Shown here piece after piece: positions 1 through 6,712 of a DNA stretch of 13,378 nucleotides. The stretch is from Candidatus Rifleibacteriota bacterium (lineage in GTDB: Bacteria; Riflebacteria; Ozemobacteria; Ozemobacterales; Ozemobacteraceae): assembly GCA_017526725.1 (NCBI GenBank), contig JAFXRA010000184.1:1-13378 (forward strand), in the 5' to 3' direction. Numbering within the stretch: the stretch's first letter is position 1; every line of letters starts with the position of its first letter. The translations under genes were made by a program, and so were the position numbers. Below the pieces are notes generated by a model. It had not been told where the DNA came from. It saw nothing but the letters and a program-made list of their open reading frames with translations, and searched no databases.

Positions 1-2
1 CA

Positions 3-140
3 ACCCCTGTCTGTGAAGAAAATCAGACTGAATATGATTTTTCTAAAATCAAAATTCCAGAAAAACCCTATATCTATTTAGATGCAATAGACATGGCAGG
101 TAACCGTGAAGTTCTTTTCATTCCATTAAAAATCAAATAA
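3..140 (+). CDS. C-terminal end of a probable surface/Ig-like domain protein (5' end outside window)
   Basis: An open frame enters from the left edge and ends at the TAA at 138-140, giving 45 residues. The only recognisable part is the ending, which contains DAIDMAGNRE followed by alternating hydrophobic residues (VLFIPLKI). An 'A.D.AGN' strand near the end of a domain is common in bacterial Ig-like and fibronectin-like repeats of exported proteins, so a secreted or cell-surface protein is plausible. No function can be given from this fragment. It is followed by a strong terminator at 163-199, so it ends a separate transcription unit from the genes to its right. Confidence 0.6.
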   Translation, partial: TPVCEENQTEYDFSKIKIPEKPYIYLDAIDMAGNREVLFIPLKIK

Positions 141-162
141 TAAAAGACATAAAGACCTCACT

Positions 163-199
163 AAAACCTCAAATGATAAAACTCATTTGAGGTTTTTTT
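163..199 (+). terminator. Rho-independent terminator
   Basis: A perfect 14-bp stem (AAAACCTCAAATGA at 163-176 with TCATTTGAGGTTTT at 183-196) has a 6-base loop (177-182) and runs into seven T residues (193-199). It closes the upstream partial gene. On the minus strand the left arm would read out as a short T run, but no minus-strand gene ends here. Confidence 0.9.
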
Positions 200-213
200 A
201 TTTAGCTTATAAG

Positions 214-222
214 TGTTATAAT
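214..222 (+). promoter_or_regulatory. Extended -10 promoter for the glycosyltransferase-hut unit
   Basis: TGTTATAAT matches the extended -10 consensus TGnTATAAT exactly. It lies 15 bases after the terminator and would start a transcript near 229, about 22 bases before the ATG at 251. No convincing -35 box is present at 17 bp, which extended -10 promoters do not require. The leader contains only a weak purine run (AGAGAG, about 239-244) as ribosome site. Confidence 0.6.
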
Positions 223-250
223 AAAAAAAATCATTTCTAGAGAGCTTAGT

Positions 251-2182
251 ATGTCCAATATTTATCAAAACAATCTAAAAGTTTTAAAAAAAAGAATGCC
301 TATAATTTATCAGGCTGTAAATAGCTGTCCAGAATCAGACTGTGAATATATTGTTTCAGATTCAAAAAGCGGAGCAAAAACTCTTGCCATAAAAAAAGAC
401 GGCAAAGTTTTTCAGGTTCATAGTAAATATGACCCGGTTAAAGAAGCAGAGAAACAGCTTGAAAACGCCAAACTCATAAATCCTAAAGTCATGATGGTAA
501 TGGGATTTGGTCTGGGTTACCATGTTCGCTCAGCCAGCAAGATTTACGGCAACAATAACCTTTATACTATTATTGTGGAAAAGGATATCAAGGCTTTCAA
601 AACAGCGTTAGAAAATGTTGATATAACAGATTTGCTGGAAAACCCAAAATTTGTTTGGGTTGTAGGCATAAGACCAGACGAAGCTTTTGTAGTTTTAAAT
701 GAGCTTCTTAAAAAGGTCGGTATTACAATTCAGTTATTCTTGAAGACTCTAGTGGTATTCGACCACCCGGTAATAACCAGAATTCACGAAAACTATCATC
801 AGCATATACTCAAATGCTTTAAAGATGCTGCATTTAACATAATATTCAACTACGGTAACTGTCCCAAAGACTCTATGATAGGCCTTCAGAGCATTATGGA
901 CAACATGTCACTCATCTTAAGAAGCCCGGGAATCAAAGATTTATTTGGCAAATTTAAGAAAGTGCCAGGCATTTTAGTATCAACAGGGCCATCATTAGAT
1001 AAAAACATCGAAGACTTAAAGCCGGCTTTAGGCAATTGTGTCATGATTGCCGCCGATTCAGCATTAAGAACTTTAAATAAACATAATATTGTTCCTCATG
1101 CCGCTGTTAGCGTAGAAAGAATAGAGCACGTAGCCACGATGTTCAAAGAACTTCCAGAAGACTACAAAGCTAAAATATGGCTTGCCGCCTGCCCGGTAAT
1201 CTTAAAACACTCTTATGATGCCTGGAACGGGCCAAAAGTTATCAGCTACCGCAATTTCGCTCACTTTGAATGGATACAGGTTCCAAAAGGCACTTTAACA
1301 ACTGGTCCTTCCTGTTCAAATCTTGGTTTTAAGATTTTGGAAGCAATGGGCTGCGACCCTATAATTCTCGTTGGTCAGGACTGTTCTTTCGCAAGTGTTG
1401 AAAAGACTCATGCTGACGGGGCTCCAGAAGTCACCAATCTTCATTTGAAACAGGAAAACCTATACCAGGTTAAAGGCAATTATTCTGAATTTGTCTATAC
1501 CAACAAAATTTATGATATGTTCAGAAAAGCTTTTGAAACAGATATGCTTACCTATCAAGGCACTTGTATAAATGCTACTGAAGGTGGGGCTTATATTGAA
1601 GGCACAAAGATTTCTACTTTAAAAGAAGCTGTTGAAAAGTATTGTACTAAGCCCGTCGACACATTAGGAATATTCCAAAAAGAATGTAAATACCCCAGCG
1701 AAACAGAAATAGCCAATCAATGGAAATCTTTAAGAAAAATAATGGTTGCTACTCGTGAAGAAGTTCAAAAAGTCGTTAATAGCTGTCTAGAAGGAGAACG
1801 ACGCATAGCTGAATTTGAAGTACGCTTAGGCCGTGATGGTTTTGAAGAAATAGACGACTTTCTGAAAAGATTTCCTGACGATGAATTAAAAGAATTTATG
1901 ACTTGGCTTGTTAAAACCAAGGGTCAGATAATAACCAGCGGAAAATACTTCAACCTATATTTGATGCATATTGTTCAGATGGTTATTGTTAAATTTGAAC
2001 TGGATATTAACCAGCTTCCATCTCTTTGTGAAGATCCCAAACGCTGTAATTTACAGCATATCAAGATAATGAAGAAATGGTTCCAGGAAGTCGGAGGAGT
2101 TTGCCAGCTTTCTTTAAAAATGCTTATTGATGCTTTGGCTCAGCTTGATGCAGAATTTGGAACCTCTGATAAGAATTTGTAA
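251..2182 (+). CDS. Maf/DUF115 (MptE-like) motility-associated glycosyltransferase
   Basis: This 643-residue soluble protein fits the motility-accessory-factor family, which carries a DUF115/6-hydroxymethylpterin-pyrophosphokinase-MptE-like core. Seen: an N-terminal Rossmann-like segment with VMGFGLGYH near residues 83-91 and an acidic pair (EKD, 110-112) at the end of the next strand. The family core follows with GILVSTGPSLDKN (240-252), MIAADSALRTLNKHNIVPHAAVSVE (about 265-289), TGPSCSNLGFKILEAMGCDP (351-370) and ILVGQDCSF (372-380). In studied flagellates, Maf proteins transfer pseudaminic or legionaminic acid from the CMP-sugar to flagellin Ser/Thr in the cytoplasm; that role here is inferred. 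It agrees with a pseF-like gene 7.5 kb downstream. It is first in a unit with hutH 18 bases beyond its stop, an unexpected partner. Confidence in the family is high; the acceptor protein is unknown. Confidence 0.85.
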   Translation: MSNIYQNNLKVLKKRMPIIYQAVNSCPESDCEYIVSDSKSGAKTLAIKKDGKVFQVHSKYDPVKEAEKQLENAKLINPKVMMVMGFGLGYHVRSASKIYGNNNLYTIIVEKDIKAFKTALENVDITDLLENPKFVWVVGIRPDEAFVVLNELLKKVGITIQLFLKTLVVFDHPVITRIHENYHQHILKCFKDAAFNIIFNYGNCPKDSMIGLQSIMDNMSLILRSPGIKDLFGKFKKVPGILVSTGPSLDKNIEDLKPALGNCVMIAADSALRTLNKHNIVPHAAVSVERIEHVATMFKELPEDYKAKIWLAACPVILKHSYDAWNGPKVISYRNFAHFEWIQVPKGTLTTGPSCSNLGFKILEAMGCDPIILVGQDCSFASVEKTHADGAPEVTNLHLKQENLYQVKGNYSEFVYTNKIYDMFRKAFETDMLTYQGTCINATEGGAYIEGTKISTLKEAVEKYCTKPVDTLGIFQKECKYPSETEIANQWKSLRKIMVATREEVQKVVNSCLEGERRIAEFEVRLGRDGFEEIDDFLKRFPDDELKEFMTWLVKTKGQIITSGKYFNLYLMHIVQMVIVKFELDINQLPSLCEDPKRCNLQHIKIMKKWFQEVGGVCQLSLKMLIDALAQLDAEFGTSDKNL

Positions 2183-2200
2183 TTAGGAGTTAGAAAAGTA

Positions 2201-3724
2201 ATGATTGAACTTAATGGCAGTAATTTAACTATTGAAAAAGTTTTCCGTATCGCAGCAGAAGGCGAAAAGGTAAGCGTTTCTTCTGAAGCTATGAAACGCG
2301 TTAAAGCTTCTAGAGACATTGTTGAAGAAATAATCAACGAAAACCGTGTAGTTTACGGCATTACTACAGGTTTCGGTCACTTATGCAACACTCGTATCGA
2401 ACGCAAGGACCTTGAAAGACTTCAGACTAATCTTATCAGAAGTCATGCTACAGGCGTTGGCGATCCCTATTCAAAAGAAGCTGTTCGAGCTGCTATTACA
2501 GTCCGCATAAACTCTTTATTACACGGTGTCAGCGGCGTTAGACCAGAACTGGTTGACGCTTTAGTCGCTTTGCTTAACAGCAATGTAACTCCTTACGTTC
2601 CACAGCAGGGCTCTGTCGGCTGTTCAGGCGACTTGGCTCCACTTTCCCACATAATGTTGGTTTTAATGGGCGAAGGTGAAGTATTGGCAGAAGATGGTCA
2701 TTCAAGACTTCCAGCACTGCCTGAAATAGAAAAAGCCGGCTTAAAGCCCATAACTTTGCAGGCAAAAGAAGGTCTTGCCCTTATTAACGGAACAGCGGTT
2801 ATGGCTGGTGTTACTTCTCTAGCTCTGTATCGCGCAATGCATATTTCTAAATCTGCAGATATTATCGCAACCATGACTCTTGAAATGTCCAAAGGTTCAA
2901 CCAAGCCTTTCGACCCTGAATTTATAGCTTTGAGACCTTACCCCGGAATGGCACAGGTAGCTCAGAATGTCCTTGCCTGCATAGAAAATTCTGAAATCAG
3001 AGAAAGCCACGCTGGCTGTTCAAAAGTTCAAGATGCTTACAGCTTAAGATGTATTCCACAGGTTCACGGTGCCACAAGAGAAAACCTCAACCACCTTGTA
3101 GACCAGCTCACAATAGAAATTAACTCTGTTACAGACAACCCGATCATTTTAAGCAAAGACAAAGTAATATCTGGTGGTCATTTCCACGGTCAGCCAATTG
3201 CTTACATTGCTGACTTCTTGGGAATAATTATGTCAGAACTTGCTGATATAAGCGAAAGACGTATTGATAGACTTCTGAATCCTTTAATCAATGAAATGAA
3301 GCCTTTCTTAACAGTAGACCCAGGTGTCAATTCAGGTCTGATGATTATTCAATATACTGCTGCAGCCTTGGTAAGCGAAAATAAAGTTCTAGCCCATCCA
3401 GCATCAGTAGATTCTATTCCAACTTCTGCCTATCAGGAAGACCATGTCAGCATGGGCAGCATAGCTTCTCGCAAAGCTGGCAAAATCATAGAACATACAG
3501 CTCAAGTTCTTGCAATAGAATGGCTCAGCGCTTCTCAGGCCTACGAATTTTTGAGACCTCTTAAAATGGGCAAAGGCACTAACGCTGCTTATAACTTACT
3601 TAGAGAAAAAGTTCCTGCATTACAAGAAGACCGCATTTTGGCTCCGGATTTAAAAATCGCCAGAGACCTGCTCTGGAACGACAAACTCTTCGATTACGTC
3701 GGCCAATTCGTCAAATTAGTATGA
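2201..3724 (+). CDS. hutH: Histidine ammonia-lyase
   Basis: HutH removes ammonia from L-histidine to give urocanate, the first step of histidine degradation, in the cytoplasm. The 507-residue length is normal. Active-site landmarks are present: YGITTGFG (52-59), SHATG (81-85), QDAYSLRCIPQ (277-287, with Q277, Y280, R283), GGHFHG (325-330) and QEDHVSM (412-418, E413). These match residues known in the Pseudomonas putida enzyme. The autocatalytic MIO cofactor normally forms from Ala-Ser-Gly; here the site reads GSVGCSGDLAPLSH, i.e. Cys-Ser-Gly at 141-143, with the essential Ser kept. AGGAG at 2185-2189 lies 11 bases before the ATG. No promoter is visible in the 18-base gap from the glycosyltransferase, so co-transcription is likely. 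Its stop overlaps the next start (ATGA). Other aromatic amino acid lyases share the fold, but His82 and a hutI gene next door favour histidine. Confidence 0.93.
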   Translation: MIELNGSNLTIEKVFRIAAEGEKVSVSSEAMKRVKASRDIVEEIINENRVVYGITTGFGHLCNTRIERKDLERLQTNLIRSHATGVGDPYSKEAVRAAITVRINSLLHGVSGVRPELVDALVALLNSNVTPYVPQQGSVGCSGDLAPLSHIMLVLMGEGEVLAEDGHSRLPALPEIEKAGLKPITLQAKEGLALINGTAVMAGVTSLALYRAMHISKSADIIATMTLEMSKGSTKPFDPEFIALRPYPGMAQVAQNVLACIENSEIRESHAGCSKVQDAYSLRCIPQVHGATRENLNHLVDQLTIEINSVTDNPIILSKDKVISGGHFHGQPIAYIADFLGIIMSELADISERRIDRLLNPLINEMKPFLTVDPGVNSGLMIIQYTAAALVSENKVLAHPASVDSIPTSAYQEDHVSMGSIASRKAGKIIEHTAQVLAIEWLSASQAYEFLRPLKMGKGTNAAYNLLREKVPALQEDRILAPDLKIARDLLWNDKLFDYVGQFVKLV

Positions 3725-4233
3725 TGGATATAGAGTTAGATACAAAGGTTCCCGATTCTTCTGATTGGGCCACTGATACCAATGACCCTATGGTTAATGC
3801 TTTTAGAGAAACTATGGCATTTAATGCAAAATATGCAAATGAACCTTATGTGGGAATATTCTGGTATGATACGGTTAATCAAGAATTATTCGGGGTAAAA
3901 TCAGTTTCTGTTGAAGAAGTAAAATATAGAGAATCTTCAATATTTAAATCTTTTGTAAAAACCTGCACAACTATTCATCGTAATGTTTGGAAAAAAGAAG
4001 CTTTTAGAGGAAAGGACAAACGTTTTTCCGGTGATTATACTCAAATTCCTAGAGGAAGAGTTTTTGAAGTTAAAGACAAAGGCTTCTTTGTTTGTGTTGG
4101 TAAATGGATTAACGATTACCCTGAAGCTAAAAAGGAAATAATTTTTGAATTTCAGCTTCCGGAAGATAAAACTCAATTTATGATTGAATCTCATTGGGAA
4201 TTAGGACATGGGTGGTCAGAAAGAGACCTGTAA
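3721..4233 (+). CDS. Uncharacterised 170-residue protein encoded within the hut unit
   Basis: I do not recognise a named family. The protein is soluble, has no signal peptide or membrane segment, and is rich in aromatic residues. Its most conserved-looking parts are IPRGRVFEVKDKGFFVCVGKW (109-129), YPEAKKEI (133-140) and a closing HWELGHGW (158-165). I recall similar endings in hypothetical proteins of gut Firmicutes and Bacteroidetes, but I cannot assign a role. The start ATG overlaps the hutH stop (ATGA at 3721-3724), which suggests translational coupling; a second ATG follows at 3724 and no Shine-Dalgarno site is evident. hutI begins about 20 bases after its stop. Position between hutH and hutI suggests a link to histidine catabolism, yet it bears no resemblance to urocanase (HutU, about 550 residues) or FtcD. 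It could equally be an unrelated passenger. Confidence 0.8.
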   Translation: MMDIELDTKVPDSSDWATDTNDPMVNAFRETMAFNAKYANEPYVGIFWYDTVNQELFGVKSVSVEEVKYRESSIFKSFVKTCTTIHRNVWKKEAFRGKDKRFSGDYTQIPRGRVFEVKDKGFFVCVGKWINDYPEAKKEIIFEFQLPEDKTQFMIESHWELGHGWSERDL

Positions 4234-4236
4234 AAT

Positions 4237-4241
4237 AGGAG
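4237..4241 (+). promoter_or_regulatory. Ribosome binding site that decides the hutI start
   Basis: AGGAG lies 3 bases before a TTG (4245) and 12 bases before an in-frame ATG (4254). Three bases is too close for initiation. The neighbouring hutH uses the same AGGAG with an 11-base gap. I therefore prefer the ATG at 4254 over the TTG at 4245. Confidence 0.7.
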
Positions 4242-4253
4242 TTATTGATATAT

Positions 4254-5531
4254 ATGTCAGAAAAAAACAAAGTTTCAGCTGATTTTATTCTTCATAATCT
4301 TGATTCTGCTGTTGTTTTCCCAAACCCATACAGAGGCAAAGGCACCAAAGTTGGTTGGGAAACAAAAGAATTAAAGCATGTTTCCATTGCTTCTAAGAAC
4401 GGCAAAATAGTCTGGATAGGCAATTCTGCTGATTTGAACGAAAATGTAAAAATAGAAGCTGATACATATTTTTATAATGGTGAAGGCTTATTGGCTGTTC
4501 CTGGCTTCGTCGATTCTCATACTCATTTATTATATGCTGGAAATCGTGCAGATGAGTTTGAAATGCGTGTTCAGGGCAAGACTTATCTGGAAATTCTAGC
4601 TGCTGGTGGCGGAATTCTAAATACCACAAACGCTGTTCGCAACCTTTCAGAAGAAGAATTATTTGCAGAAACTTCACATCGTCTTGATATGGCTATGGAT
4701 TCAGGTGTAACTACCATAGAAATAAAAACCGGCTATGGGTTAGACTTAAAGAATGAGCTTAAAATGCTCAGAGTCATTGATATGCTCAAAGAGGAATACC
4801 CATTAAGAATAGTTACTACTTTTATGGGTGCTCACGCTGTTCCGGCAGACAGAGTGAATGATTCAGACTCTTTCGTAGACGAAATCTGTCAAGAATGGAT
4901 ACCGGCAGTTGCAGAAACCAAATCAGCTGTTTTTAATGATGTTTTCACTGAAAAGAAAGCTTTTTCTGTCGAACAGTCTAGGAAAATTTTGAACGCTGGT
5001 TTGAAATACGGCTTAAAACCAAAGATTCACGCAGATGAAGTAAATGTTCTTGGCGGTGTTGATTTAGCTGTTGAAGTCGGTGCTGTAAGTGCTGATCACT
5101 TGTTGATGACTGGCGACGAAGGCATTAAAAAGCTTGTTGGCAGCGGTGTTATTCCTACTGTTCTTCCTGGTACTTCAACTTACTTAATGGAAAGCCATCA
5201 CGCTCCTGCCCGCAAGATGATTGAAGCTGGTCTTCCCGTGGCAATAGCTTCTGACCACAACCCAGGAAGCTGCCAGTTCTTGGGAGCCAACATGATTCAG
5301 TCTATGGCTATGCTTCAGCTTAGAATGAGCGCATCAGAAAGCTTGATTGCCGGAACCCTTCACGCTGCTCATGCCGTTGATATGGGTAACGAAATTGGTG
5401 CAATCGAAGTTGGCCGCAATATGGATATTGCCCTCTTTGAACTCGATTCATTCAAACAGATAGGCTATCACATTGGTCAGAATTATCTATATGACCTTAT
5501 TATTGGCGGGGAGTCAATATATAAAGACTAA
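4254..5531 (+). CDS. hutI: Imidazolonepropionase
   Basis: HutI hydrolyses 4-imidazolone-5-propanoate to N-formimino-L-glutamate, the third step of histidine degradation. From the ATG at 4254 it has 425 residues, normal for the family. Amidohydrolase marks, numbered from that Met: PGFVDSHTHL with the metal ligands H89 and H91, followed by the typical HutI stretch AGNRADEFEMRVQGKTYLEI (95-114); KTGYGLD (158-164); GAHAVP (192-197); IHADE (258-262); ADHLL (280-284); and ASDHNPGS (332-339), the C-terminal metal/substrate site. A longer start at TTG 4245 would add three residues. It is the last gene of the unit; no rho-independent terminator follows, only a repeat-rich block. Its substrate would need HutU, which is not in this window. 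Confidence 0.93.
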   Translation: MSEKNKVSADFILHNLDSAVVFPNPYRGKGTKVGWETKELKHVSIASKNGKIVWIGNSADLNENVKIEADTYFYNGEGLLAVPGFVDSHTHLLYAGNRADEFEMRVQGKTYLEILAAGGGILNTTNAVRNLSEEELFAETSHRLDMAMDSGVTTIEIKTGYGLDLKNELKMLRVIDMLKEEYPLRIVTTFMGAHAVPADRVNDSDSFVDEICQEWIPAVAETKSAVFNDVFTEKKAFSVEQSRKILNAGLKYGLKPKIHADEVNVLGGVDLAVEVGAVSADHLLMTGDEGIKKLVGSGVIPTVLPGTSTYLMESHHAPARKMIEAGLPVAIASDHNPGSCQFLGANMIQSMAMLQLRMSASESLIAGTLHAAHAVDMGNEIGAIEVGRNMDIALFELDSFKQIGYHIGQNYLYDLIIGGESIYKD

Positions 5532-5552
5532 GGAAACTGAAAATGGAAAGTT

Positions 5553-5568
5553 GAAAACTGAAAACTGA
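5553..5568 (+). repeat. GAAAACT heptamer direct repeat
   Basis: GAAAACTGAAAACTGA is two exact GAAAACT units plus GA. The preceding 20 bases carry diverged copies (GGAAACTGA, GGAAAGTT). It is a short tandem repeat immediately after hutI. Confidence 0.6.
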
Positions 5569-5585
5569 GAGGAGAAATTGCCCTA

Positions 5586-5640
5586 AAGCCTCTCCTTGAG
5601 GAGAGGTGGCTGCTGAAAGCAGCCGGAGTGGTGACCTAAC
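5586..5640 (+). repeat. Tandem double-hairpin intergenic repeat element
   Basis: Two perfect hairpins sit one base apart: CCTCTCC (5589-5595), loop TTGA, GGAGAGG (5600-5606); and GGCTGCT (5608-5614), loop GAA, AGCAGCC (5618-5624). GGAGTGGTGA follows. Neither is followed by a T run, so this is not a terminator. From memory, elements of the form 'CTCTCC..GGAGAGGTGGC..GCC.GAGTGG' are scattered between genes in many bacterial genomes; only one copy lies in this window, so repetition is inferred. Confidence 0.65.
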
Positions 5641-5691
5641 CAGAGTGAAACTCAGTTTAAGGGTACAGGGAGAAAAGAGAAATGAGAGCTT

Positions 5692-5712
5692 AGAGCGATA
5701 GAGCGTAGAGCG
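5692..5712 (+). repeat. AGAGCG short direct repeats
   Basis: Three exact AGAGCG copies begin at 5692, 5700 and 5707, spaced 8 and 7 bases apart, inside a longer G/A-rich tract (5670-5717). No protein or RNA function is evident. Confidence 0.5.
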
Positions 5713-5725
5713 GAGGGGTTTGTCC

Positions 5726-5784
5726 TTAGTCGGTTGTCTTTTATCCTAACTAGCTTTTTAGGCTAATTATGTTTTAACGACTAA
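5726..5784 (+). repeat. Nested inverted repeat (possible structured RNA or decayed element)
   Basis: Outer arms TTAGTCG (5726-5732) and CGACTAA (5778-5784) enclose inner arms CCTAA (5745-5749) and TTAGG (5758-5762). The stems are short and A+T-rich, so folding would be weak. It is recorded as a visible symmetry without a known role. Confidence 0.35.
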
Positions 5785-5827
5785 CCTTTTTAGAGAGGTA
5801 AGGAGATAAAAAAGGAGAGACAAGAGA

Positions 5828-5905
5828 GGTCTACACATTTGTCATAAAAAGTATAGCGTATGGGCTTTAGCCCTGAAAGCTATGCGTTTATGACAATGTG
5901 TAGAC
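5828..5905 (+). repeat. MITE-like imperfect inverted repeat
   Basis: The left arm GTCTACACATTTGTCATAAA (5829-5848) pairs with TTTATGACAATGTGTAGAC (5887-5905) apart from one unpaired T. Further in, TATAGC (5852-5857) pairs with GCTATG (5879-5884), and GGGC (5862-5865) pairs with GCCC (5870-5873) around the apex. The whole folds into one long hairpin of about 78 bases. There is no U-tract on either side, so it is not a classic terminator. No target-site duplication is obvious. It ends 9 bases before the ATG at 5915, so it would occupy the leader of that gene. Confidence 0.7.
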
Positions 5906-5914
5906 TAAAATATC

Positions 5915-6712
5915 ATGAAAAAACTACAAATATATTTCCTAATATTTGGAATATTCTTTATCATCTTTGTTTTTATCATGGCTACATGCCAGGAGTATTT
6001 AAAAGACTTAGATAATCTGCCAATAATCGTCGGAGTTTTCTTCTTTTTCCTATTTGTTTTTACAATCATATATTTAGAAAAAAGAGATTCACTTCGCAAA
6101 AAGGCAATAAAAGAATACTGCATAAAGAACGGCTTAGAATATCAGGAAACCGTTGATTCACTGCCAGAAATAGCTGATTATAAAATACTTCATATGGGTT
6201 ATGAAGGGAAAAACGAATATCATGCGGTAATGAGCGGTCAAAAGGGTGATTTCAGCTTTAAGATTTTGGATTATAGTTATGTTAAGTCTTGCGGAGACCA
6301 TGACGGAGTTTTTAATGTTTCTCTTTGCATTTTATCAAAATCCGATTTGCAGTTTCCTGAAATGATTCTTGATGAAAAAGTGCCATTCTTGGCAGGAACT
6401 ATCGACCAGGCTTTAATGGCTAAAAGCCAAATGAATATTGTTAAAACCTTAGGCGATACCACTTTTGAAAACAAGTTTTCCTTGGTAAGCAATGCTGAAA
6501 AAGCTGTAAGAGAATATTTCAATTCAGGTGTAATCCAAGCTTTTTTGAAGAACCATATCAAAGGCTGTCGCTACGATGCCTGTGATGACACCATAACAAT
6601 AGCTCATTTGAATTTTTTACAATACAATATTAATCAAAGGCTGGAAATGCTTAAAAAAGGTGTTGAGCTGATTACAGAAATAGATAGAGCCCGCAAAGCA
6701 GTATTGAACTAG
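5915..6712 (+). CDS. Two-helix membrane protein with a large cytoplasmic domain, function unknown
   Basis: The 265-residue protein begins with a short basic start and two hydrophobic segments (about residues 5-25 and 36-53). The second is followed by the positive stretch EKRDSLRKKAIK, so the C-terminal domain (about 65-265) should face the cytoplasm. That domain resembles a family I know only as hypothetical membrane proteins: 'GL.Y...' near 77-81, a central strand pair ending in FKILDYSYV (about 110-118), a substitution for the usual 'QTV' strand (NVSLCILSKSDLQFPEMIL, about 130-148), FENKFSLVSNAEKAVREYF (about 185-203) and a final helix ending in a hydrophobic/charged tail. No catalytic motif is seen. 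There is no Shine-Dalgarno site before the ATG; a long hairpin occupies the leader. Its stop overlaps that of the convergent acyltransferase. Confidence 0.78.
   Translation: MKKLQIYFLIFGIFFIIFVFIMATCQEYLKDLDNLPIIVGVFFFFLFVFTIIYLEKRDSLRKKAIKEYCIKNGLEYQETVDSLPEIADYKILHMGYEGKNEYHAVMSGQKGDFSFKILDYSYVKSCGDHDGVFNVSLCILSKSDLQFPEMILDEKVPFLAGTIDQALMAKSQMNIVKTLGDTTFENKFSLVSNAEKAVREYFNSGVIQAFLKNHIKGCRYDACDDTITIAHLNFLQYNINQRLEMLKKGVELITEIDRARKAVLN

Larger units (their letters stand above)
5532..5914 (+). other. 383-base non-coding block built of repeats and hairpins
   Basis: No credible open frame lies here. From left to right it holds: heptamer-like GAAAACT direct repeats (5553-5568); a tandem pair of perfect hairpins (5589-5624); a small GAGT/ACTC hairpin (5643-5653); a purine-rich tract with three AGAGCG copies (5692-5712); a nested inverted repeat TTAGTCG/CGACTAA (5726-5784) with CCTAA/TTAGG inside; another purine-rich tract (5791-5828); and an imperfect inverted repeat of about 78 bases (5828-5905) ending just before the next ATG. 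The composition differs sharply from the flanking genes, and it looks like a site where dispersed intergenic repeats have accumulated. Confidence 0.75.

Noticed and set aside
4245..4253. TTG at 4245 as the hutI start.
   Set aside because: It is only 3 bases from AGGAG; the ATG at 4254 has a spacing like that of hutH.
5828..5914. The long hairpin as a rho-independent terminator for hutI.
   Set aside because: It is about 300 bases after the hutI stop and is followed by CTAAAATATC, not a U-tract, on the plus strand; on the minus strand no T run follows either.
5532..5914. A CRISPR array, tRNA or riboswitch in the repeat-rich block.
   Set aside because: Repeats are too short and irregular for CRISPR, no cloverleaf or anticodon arm can be drawn, and no known riboswitch core was recognised.
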